A stretch of DNA of 59,940 bases, taken from NCBI GenBank assembly GCA_050014415.1, contig JBEKDJ010000001.1:1-59940 (forward strand), given 5' to 3'. Under the pieces are notes generated by a model that worked only from the letters and a program-made list of their open reading frames with translations, was not told the origin of the DNA and searched no databases. Position numbers and translations under genes: made by a program. This document shows positions 54,333 through 59,940 of the stretch, in pieces; the first letter of the stretch is position 1, and each line of letters begins with the position of its first letter. This stretch comes from JBEKDJ01 sp050014415 (lineage in GTDB: Bacteria > Desulfobacterota > BSN033 > UBA1163).

Positions 54333-56222
54333 ATGGCGGAATACAAACATATCTTTACACCCATAAAAATTGGCAGGCTGACGGTAAAGAACCGGATCGA
54401 GGCTGCTCCTGCAGGGCCCATGCTGGCTGGCATCGATGGTGATGTCACAAGAGAATTAGTTGAATGGGAAAGGGCGTTAGCCAAAGGGGGAGCAGGGATT
54501 GTCACGATAGGTGATACTCCTGTCGTAAGTGAAATTCCTATGAGGGTGGGGCATCTCATTGATCTGGGAACGGATAAATCGGTCAACGTGTTGAACAGGC
54601 TTGCGGAACCCATACAGAGGTACGGCGCCAAGGCATCCATTGAATTGACCTATCATGACTACTTTGTTCACCACTCTCCTACAGAGATGACGCTGGAAGA
54701 AATCAAGAGGCTCATCGATGCTCATGCCAACGCGGCTTACCGCTGCTTGATTGCGGGCATGGATATGATTATGGTTCACACGGCCCATGGACATCTGGTG
54801 AGTCAGTTCCTTTCACCGAAGAATAACTATCGTACCGACGCCTATGGTGGTTCCTTCAAGAACAGGGCGAGGTTTGCCATCGAAATACTTGAAGCGATCA
54901 GAAATAAGGTGGGAGACAGATTGGCGATTGAGTATCGTATCAGCGGTGATGAATTGGCGCCCGATGGATTAACGTTAGAAGAGCAGCTTGAGTTCTCCAG
55001 AATGATTCAGGATAAGATTGACCTGATACACGTATCGGCGGGGAAGCTTTATGAAGAGAAAACTATTCCGAGGATCTTCCAACCCATATATATCCCCCGT
55101 GGTGTCAACGTTTATCTTGCGGAGCGGTTCAAGAAAGAACTGAAAATACCTGTTACCACAGTCGGGTCCCTTAACCTTGAAATGGCTGAACAGATCCTTG
55201 CCGAAAACAAAGCGGATATTGTTGCCATGGCCCGTAGTCTTATTGCCGATCCCGACGCTGTCAATAAGGCAAAGAAAAGGAATGAGGATACGATCAGGCC
55301 GTGTGTCCGCTGCAATACGTGTATTGATCTGTCACACAGGACCTTATTGCCCGTTCATTGTGCCGTCAACCCCCTTGCTGGGAGAGAAGCGGAATTTTTG
55401 AGCCTTCCATTACCTGCCAAAAAGAGAAAGGTCGTTGTCGTGGGCGGAGGACCGGCAGGTATGGAGGCTGCAAGAAGAGCTGCAGATCGAGGCCATGAGG
55501 TGGTTCTCTTTGAAAAAGACGCACAGTTAGGTGGATCTTTAGTCATGGCTTCTGCGATGCCCTTTAAGACCGATATGAAAGCATATCTGGATTGGGCAAT
55601 ACGTACAACAATGAATACCCTTCGTTTGACGGTCAAATTATCTACGGAAGCGACGCCTGAGAGAATAAGGGTGGAGAACCCCGATGCCCTGATTGTCGCC
55701 GTGGGTTCTACTCCTATTATTCCGAAAATGCCAGGGATTAATAGGAAAAATGTTGTTTGGGCGGGAGATGTAGACTTGGGGAGAGTAAAGGTTGGCGAAA
55801 GGGTGCTTGTGGCAGGTGCAGGAATGACAGGTTCAGAAACGGCATTATACCTGACACAGCAGGGAAAGAAGGTCACCTTGATTGATATGCTATCTTTGGA
55901 AGAGATCGATGCAGAATATCCTTTTGTCAATATTATATCTTTACGGGGAATGATGAAGGATCTCAAGGTTGACATTAAGACAGAAGTGAAACTGGAAGCG
56001 ATCACGGACACAGGCGCTGTTGTTACAGACAAAAACTGGAACAAGGTCGAAATACCCTGCGATACCGTCGTTCTTGCTGTGGGTGTGAAACCTCGTACCG
56101 AAGTTGTCCGCATGTTTGAGGCTTTGGCCCCTGAGGTCTATATGGCTGGTGACTGCAATAAGGAAAGGGGCAATTTGTATAGCGCCACGCTGCAAGGATT
56201 CTTCGCAGCGATGGAGATCTGA
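54333..56222 (+). CDS. Old Yellow Enzyme/2,4-dienoyl-CoA reductase-type flavoenzyme
   Basis: This 629-residue enzyme has an FMN-binding barrel (about 1-320, with KNRIEAAPAGP and AHGHLVSQFLSP), a 4Fe-4S site (Cys324, Cys327, Cys330, Cys343 in CVRCNTC and VHCAVNP), and an FAD/NAD(P) domain (GGGPAG at 371-376, VAGAGMTGSETALYL later). Relatives include 2,4-dienoyl-CoA reductase, trimethylamine dehydrogenase and the bile-acid enzymes BaiCD/BaiH, all of which act on conjugated double bonds or amines. Here reduction of an enoyl or dienoyl compound is plausible. A shortened copy lies at 42037. It starts 33 bases after the preceding flavoprotein. Confidence 0.87.
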   Translation: MAEYKHIFTPIKIGRLTVKNRIEAAPAGPMLAGIDGDVTRELVEWERALAKGGAGIVTIGDTPVVSEIPMRVGHLIDLGTDKSVNVLNRLAEPIQRYGAKASIELTYHDYFVHHSPTEMTLEEIKRLIDAHANAAYRCLIAGMDMIMVHTAHGHLVSQFLSPKNNYRTDAYGGSFKNRARFAIEILEAIRNKVGDRLAIEYRISGDELAPDGLTLEEQLEFSRMIQDKIDLIHVSAGKLYEEKTIPRIFQPIYIPRGVNVYLAERFKKELKIPVTTVGSLNLEMAEQILAENKADIVAMARSLIADPDAVNKAKKRNEDTIRPCVRCNTCIDLSHRTLLPVHCAVNPLAGREAEFLSLPLPAKKRKVVVVGGGPAGMEAARRAADRGHEVVLFEKDAQLGGSLVMASAMPFKTDMKAYLDWAIRTTMNTLRLTVKLSTEATPERIRVENPDALIVAVGSTPIIPKMPGINRKNVVWAGDVDLGRVKVGERVLVAGAGMTGSETALYLTQQGKKVTLIDMLSLEEIDAEYPFVNIISLRGMMKDLKVDIKTEVKLEAITDTGAVVTDKNWNKVEIPCDTVVLAVGVKPRTEVVRMFEALAPEVYMAGDCNKERGNLYSATLQGFFAAMEI

Positions 56223-56370
56223 ATAAGGCTTTTCTTTTCAAAAAAATGTCTGGAATAAAAGAAGCTTAGCAGGATTCCGCGAGGCACCCTTGAAGCACTC
56301 GTGCCAGATAACCTGGGGAAGTACCGCACCTCATCACTGGTGGCATGCACGGTGACGGTACAGTATTCAT

Positions 56371-57786
56371 ATGTTGAGAGATAAACGTGAATCCTTGTCC
56401 GAAAAAGGGAAAGGAGAGACTTTTCCCTGGATAGGTACTGCCCTGACGAAAGACTGGACAAAGGGCTCCATCCTTGGCAACCTCCTATCGTTGTCCTGGC
56501 CCATGATGATGATGGAGACTCTCTACGTGGTGAGCCAGATCGTTGAGATGATCTGGATAGGGAGGCTGGGACCATCTGCTATTGCCGGGGTGGGCGTTGC
56601 CAATATCGTTCTTTTTTCAGTGATGTCTATGGATTTCGGATTCATCATCGGGATGAGAGCCATGGTCGCCCGTCACGTGGGAGCTGGTAATATCGCAGGC
56701 GCAAATTACATTGCAGGGCAGGCCTTTGTTCTGAGTGTTATCTGGGGTGTATTGATCACGGGAGCAGGTGTCCTTCTGGCCGAACCGATCATCAGGATGT
56801 TCGGTGTGGAGTCTCAGGTTATAACGGAAGGAACGGCATATCTGCGCGTTATGTTTGCTGGCTGGGTGACCATGGAAGTCCTGGTCATGGGCCTCTACGT
56901 TATCCAGTCTTCAGGAGATACGATGACCCCACTGAAAATAGAATTTTCTATCAGAGTGGTCCACGTGACTCTTTGCCCCTTCCTTGTCAAAGGCTTATGG
57001 ATATTCCCTCAACTCGGTGTCAGAGGAGCAGCTCTCAGTAATGTCATTTCTCAGATCCTGGGAGCAGGTCTGGGGTTATGGTTACTCTTTAGAGGGCATA
57101 CCAGGCTGAGGCTTACTCTGAGCCATTTCCGTTTTAGTCCCAATATTATCTGGCATATCTTGAAGATTGGCGTTCCTGCCTTGGTCATGAACCTGCAGAG
57201 ATCCTTGGGTGATATCGCATTGACATTGTTTATTGTCCCCTTTGGTACTCTGGCTGTGGCTGCTCATAGTCTTGCATCGAGGGTAGACATGTTCCTGTCC
57301 CTGCCGGGGATGGGATTGGGTTCAGGGGCTGGTGTGCTGGTTGGTCAAAACCTTGGGGCGCATCAGCCTGAGAGGGCAGAGAGAGGCGCCTGGCTCGCAG
57401 TGGGATTTGTGGAAGCCTTTATGGTTGCCTGTTCGATAGTGATTCTTTTATGGGCGGAAAATATAATAGGCATCTTCACGACCGAGGCCAGTCTTATACG
57501 CCTGGGTAGCATCTTCCTCAGAATAGCCACCGGAAGCTACCTGATATTGGCTCTCGTCTTTGTGTTGCAGAGTTGTATCGCAGGCGCCGGCGATACCATC
57601 CCCAATATGATCATTAATATAGGCATGATTTGGGTGGTGCAATTGCCCCTTGCATTTCTTTTACCTTGTATCACCGACCTCGGCATCTTCGGAGTGCGGT
57701 GGGCGATCGTGGCGAGCACATTCGCAGGGACAATCGTCTACGTGACCTACTTCAAATGGGGAAGATGGAAGACCAAGAGGGTATAG
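56371..57786 (+). CDS. MATE family efflux transporter
   Basis: This 471-residue integral membrane protein is a MATE antiporter that exports small molecules using a Na+ or H+ gradient. It has twelve helices in two repeats, the first beginning GNLLSLSWPMMMMETLYVVS and the second IWHILKIGVPALVMNLQRSLG. GLGSGAGVLVGQNLGAHQPE in the second repeat mirrors FGFIIGMRAMVARHVGAGN in the first. No ribosome binding site is obvious before ATG 56371, and the preceding 148 bases hold no recognised element. It may export a product or toxic intermediate. Confidence 0.88.
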   Translation: MLRDKRESLSEKGKGETFPWIGTALTKDWTKGSILGNLLSLSWPMMMMETLYVVSQIVEMIWIGRLGPSAIAGVGVANIVLFSVMSMDFGFIIGMRAMVARHVGAGNIAGANYIAGQAFVLSVIWGVLITGAGVLLAEPIIRMFGVESQVITEGTAYLRVMFAGWVTMEVLVMGLYVIQSSGDTMTPLKIEFSIRVVHVTLCPFLVKGLWIFPQLGVRGAALSNVISQILGAGLGLWLLFRGHTRLRLTLSHFRFSPNIIWHILKIGVPALVMNLQRSLGDIALTLFIVPFGTLAVAAHSLASRVDMFLSLPGMGLGSGAGVLVGQNLGAHQPERAERGAWLAVGFVEAFMVACSIVILLWAENIIGIFTTEASLIRLGSIFLRIATGSYLILALVFVLQSCIAGAGDTIPNMIINIGMIWVVQLPLAFLLPCITDLGIFGVRWAIVASTFAGTIVYVTYFKWGRWKTKRV

Positions 57787-57829
57787 GGTGTTCGATACAG
57801 AAATCTCATCAAGAGGGTGAGGAAGGGAC

Positions 57830-57973
57830 ATGACTATATCAAGACTCAGGAGATATATTGTGACAGACGTAAAACGCAACCCAGAGTTTTTTTCTTATCG
57901 AACCGATCCTGCTCAAGACTTATCCAGCCCTCGCAGTTTGCCAACCCCAGTACTGCACAGTCGGCGGAAATAG
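57830..57973 (+). CDS. Possible small protein of 47 residues
   Basis: ATG 57830 is preceded by GAGGAAGGGA, an excellent ribosome binding site, and opens a frame of 47 codons to TAG 57971-57973. The product is basic (MTISRLRRYIVTDVKRNPEF, ending HSRRK) with no signal, membrane helix or motif that I recognise. It lies between the MATE and DUF169 genes. It could be a real small protein or the stub of a lost gene. Confidence 0.3.
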   Translation: MTISRLRRYIVTDVKRNPEFFSYRTDPAQDLSSPRSLPTPVLHSRRK

Positions 57974-58007
57974 TGCAGAACGCTTGGTCAAATCGATGGA
58001 GAGCAAT

Positions 58008-58745
58008 ATGACTTCTCCTCAACAGGATTTGGTCATTTTGGAAAAATTCAATTTCGACGTGAAACCTGTGACTGCGAGCTTCCTGATCAGGCCACCTGAA
58101 AGAGTCCCGAGACTGGAGGCGAAGATGACCTTCTGTCAGATGATAAGAAGGGCTCAGGAGGGCGAACCGTTCTACGCGGATTCAGAGAATCATGCCTGCG
58201 AAGTGGGGCCCTTCATACTGGGGGGTCAGGATATTCCACCGCCTTTTTTTCGGGGAGAATATGGGGTGGCGCATAAACACTTCAGGGAACCGCGGGCTAT
58301 GAGAAGGATTTATCGAATAATCCCGAAGCTGGAAAAGAATGTCGTGAGCTGCGTTGCCTTTTCCACAGTGGATCAACTGTCAATTGAACCGGATGTGATC
58401 ATCTTTGTGGCTGATTTTGATCAGACGCAGATTCTGTTAAGGGCAATGAGTTATACCACCGGACAGCCTTACACCAGCAAGTTCACAGGCGTGATGGGCT
58501 GCGCATGGCTCTTCATCTATCCGTACCTGACGGGAAAACTGAATTATGTGCCTGCGAACTTCAGTGCAGGAATGAAGTTGCTCAAAGTCTTTCGTGACGG
58601 TACGATCGTAACATCTATTCCTTATCAATTGTTGCCTACGGTCTTAAGAAACCTGCAGGAAATGCCGTGGATTCTGCCTCTTCATCAAGCGGATGGAGAA
58701 GAGTTCCGGGAGCGACTGAGAAGAGACCTGGGGATTGATGGATGA
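58008..58745 (+). CDS. DUF169 family protein
   Basis: This 245-residue protein looks like DUF169 (COG2043), a family without a known activity that is frequent in anaerobes. Features are the early conserved VTASFLIRPPERVPRL, CQMIRRAQEGEPFY with a conserved Cys, HACEVGPFILGG with a second Cys, and FREPRAMRRIYRI. It has no signal or membrane helix. ATG 58008 has GGAGAG upstream; TTG 57984 and ATG 57996 are alternative starts. It is followed by the third flavoprotein after 15 bases, so the two are probably cotranscribed. Confidence 0.72.
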   Translation: MTSPQQDLVILEKFNFDVKPVTASFLIRPPERVPRLEAKMTFCQMIRRAQEGEPFYADSENHACEVGPFILGGQDIPPPFFRGEYGVAHKHFREPRAMRRIYRIIPKLEKNVVSCVAFSTVDQLSIEPDVIIFVADFDQTQILLRAMSYTTGQPYTSKFTGVMGCAWLFIYPYLTGKLNYVPANFSAGMKLLKVFRDGTIVTSIPYQLLPTVLRNLQEMPWILPLHQADGEEFRERLRRDLGIDG

Positions 58746-58760
58746 TAGGGGACAAAGCAA

Positions 58761-59940
58761 ATGGATAGAGACTTGGGAGGTCATATGGAAGCCGACGTCG
58801 TGGTGATTGGTTCGGGTGCTGCCGGGATGGCTGCGGGATTAACCGCTGCAGAAGGAGGCGCGAAGGTCATTCTTTTTGAGAAGATGCGCCACCACGGTGG
58901 GACTTCTAATTTTGCTCAAGGATTGTTTGCCGTTGAAAGTGACATGCAGCGGCAGAAGTACATCGGTATTACATGTGATGAAGCGTTCAAGACAGCCATG
59001 GACTACAGCCACTGGCGTGCTAACCCCCTTCTGGTGAGAGCCGTCATCGATAAATCTGCCGACACGATTAAATGGCTACAGAAACAAGGGGTTGAATTCG
59101 TCGAGCCTGTGACCATGTTCTATAACGCCCCTCGAACCTGGCATATACTAAAAGGTAAACCCAGGGCCGGAGGTAGAGGCTCGGCTATGATTAAGGTTCT
59201 TGCGGCAAGGGCAAAGGAGAGGGGAGCCGATCTAAGGCTGGCCATGCCAATAAGGAAGATCATCAAAGAGGGTGGCAAGATCATCGGCGTCATTGCTGAA
59301 AAAAGCGGCAAAACCATAAGGGTGAACGGGAAGGCCGTCATTATCGCCACTGGGGGGTATGCCAACAACAAAGAATGGGTGAAAAAATACTCTGGATTTG
59401 ATCTGGACATTAATCTTTTCCCCCTAGGGAATATCAACAAGATGGGAGATGGTATTCGTTTGGCCTGGGAGGTTGGAGCCGCTGAAGAAGGGATGGGTAT
59501 TCTGCAGCTTTGGAGGAGCATATTGATTGGGCAGGGAGTCAGGGAACTGGGAAACCTTAATGCGGCGGCCCTCCAGCCCCACCTCTGGGTGAATCAGCGT
59601 GGAGAACGTTTCTGTGACGAGACGATCGCAAACATCGATCCCTTTGAAGGTAATGCGTGTGCCAGACAAAAGAATGGCTATAGCTATACGATATTTGACG
59701 AAGCCATCAGGCGGCACATGATGGAAAAAGGGATTGACAAGAATATGGGAACCGAAAATCCTCCTGGCACCCCACTTGTCAATTTTGATGCTGAGCTCAA
59801 AGGTGCGCTCGAAAAGAGAAATCCCCACATATTCTCGGCGGATTCTGTGGATGAGCTGGCCGGTAAGATAGGGGCAAACCCGACCGTTCTGAAGGCCACC
59901 GTTAAAGAATATAACCGATTCTGTGAAAAGGGCCATGATG
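58761..59940 (+). CDS. FAD-dependent oxidoreductase, fumarate reductase flavoprotein-like (paralog 3, partial)
   Basis: This gene runs off the end of the window; 393 codons are visible. The FAD fold VVVIGSGAAGMAAGLTAAEG is followed by GGTSNFAQGLFAVESDMQRQ, YSHWRANPLLVRAV and ATGGYANNKEWVKKYSGFDL, all shared with the 47473 and 52851 products. ATG 58761 gives an N-terminus similar to that of paralog 2; ATG 58785, with GGAGG four bases upstream, is the alternative. The C-terminal FAD closing segment lies beyond the window. Its own neighbour is the DUF169 gene, not the NuoF/GltD pair. Confidence 0.85.
   Translation, partial: MDRDLGGHMEADVVVIGSGAAGMAAGLTAAEGGAKVILFEKMRHHGGTSNFAQGLFAVESDMQRQKYIGITCDEAFKTAMDYSHWRANPLLVRAVIDKSADTIKWLQKQGVEFVEPVTMFYNAPRTWHILKGKPRAGGRGSAMIKVLAARAKERGADLRLAMPIRKIIKEGGKIIGVIAEKSGKTIRVNGKAVIIATGGYANNKEWVKKYSGFDLDINLFPLGNINKMGDGIRLAWEVGAAEEGMGILQLWRSILIGQGVRELGNLNAAALQPHLWVNQRGERFCDETIANIDPFEGNACARQKNGYSYTIFDEAIRRHMMEKGIDKNMGTENPPGTPLVNFDAELKGALEKRNPHIFSADSVDELAGKIGANPTVLKATVKEYNRFCEKGHD

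Noticed and set aside
1..59940. CRISPR arrays, tRNA or rRNA genes, insertion sequences, phage integrases
   Set aside because: Reading through the window I found no regularly spaced repeats, tRNA-like cloverleaf, transposase or integrase that I could support.

Overview
The window looks like chromosome from an anaerobic bacterium, most likely a member of Desulfobacterota (the former Deltaproteobacteria) or a close relative. This placement is inferred from gene content and neighbourhoods: a C+ type rpmB beside a RelA/SpoT gene, PATAN and TPR signalling-type proteins, many family III CoA-transferases, a glutamate-mutase-like B12 system and NuoF/GltD-type electron-transfer flavoproteins. No rRNA or tRNA gene was seen to confirm it.

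The left part, about 1 to 26 kb, is mostly housekeeping. It holds rpmB, a bifunctional (p)ppGpp synthetase/hydrolase, a five-gene YbhGFSR-like exporter (HlyD adaptor, two separate ATPases, two permeases) behind a consensus sigma70 promoter, an endonuclease-III-related glycosylase, a TtcA-like PP-loop enzyme, an RNase Z-like hydrolase, RtcA, HflX, GuaB, a membrane TPR/zinc-ribbon protein, a DUF4388 protein, GuaA, DnaE and MutL. Intergenic gaps there carry dispersed repeats with long inverted arms. HflX appears to begin at an ATC codon, about 100 codons before the first conventional start.

The right part, from about 26.2 kb to the end, reads as a catabolic island. It contains an amidohydrolase, five CaiB/BaiF (family III) CoA-transferases, one fused family I CoA-transferase-like protein, an MFS exporter, two short-chain dehydrogenases, an enoyl-CoA hydratase-like protein, an MmgE/PrpD protein, a MATE exporter, a DUF169 protein and three paralogous fumarate-reductase-like FAD proteins (the last cut by the window end). 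It also has a NuoF-like and a NuoG/GltD-like redox pair, one complete and one internally deleted Old Yellow Enzyme/dienoyl-CoA-reductase-type protein, and a broken isocitrate lyase/PEP mutase-type lyase. At its centre is a complete glutamate-mutase-like set: catalytic E-like subunit, B12-binding S-like subunit and the GlmL/MutL reactivating ATPase. The plus-strand genes from 37428 to 56222 are closely spaced and mostly preceded by good ribosome binding sites, so they may form one long operon.

My reading is that this island degrades an organic acid: CoA-transferases activate intermediates, a B12-dependent mutase rearranges a carbon skeleton, hydratase, dehydratase and SDR enzymes process it, and flavoproteins pass electrons to the NuoF/GltD pair. 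The most unusual points are these. The E-like mutase subunit keeps the three carboxylate-binding arginines of glutamate mutase but lacks the glutamate that holds the substrate amino group. Two CoA-transferase pairs each combine a subunit with the catalytic Asp and one without it. The fused family I CoA-transferase has Gly where the catalytic Glu should be. The NuoF-like protein has lost its 2Fe-2S cysteines and carries an altered FMN-site loop. Substrate and pathway are not known from the sequence alone.
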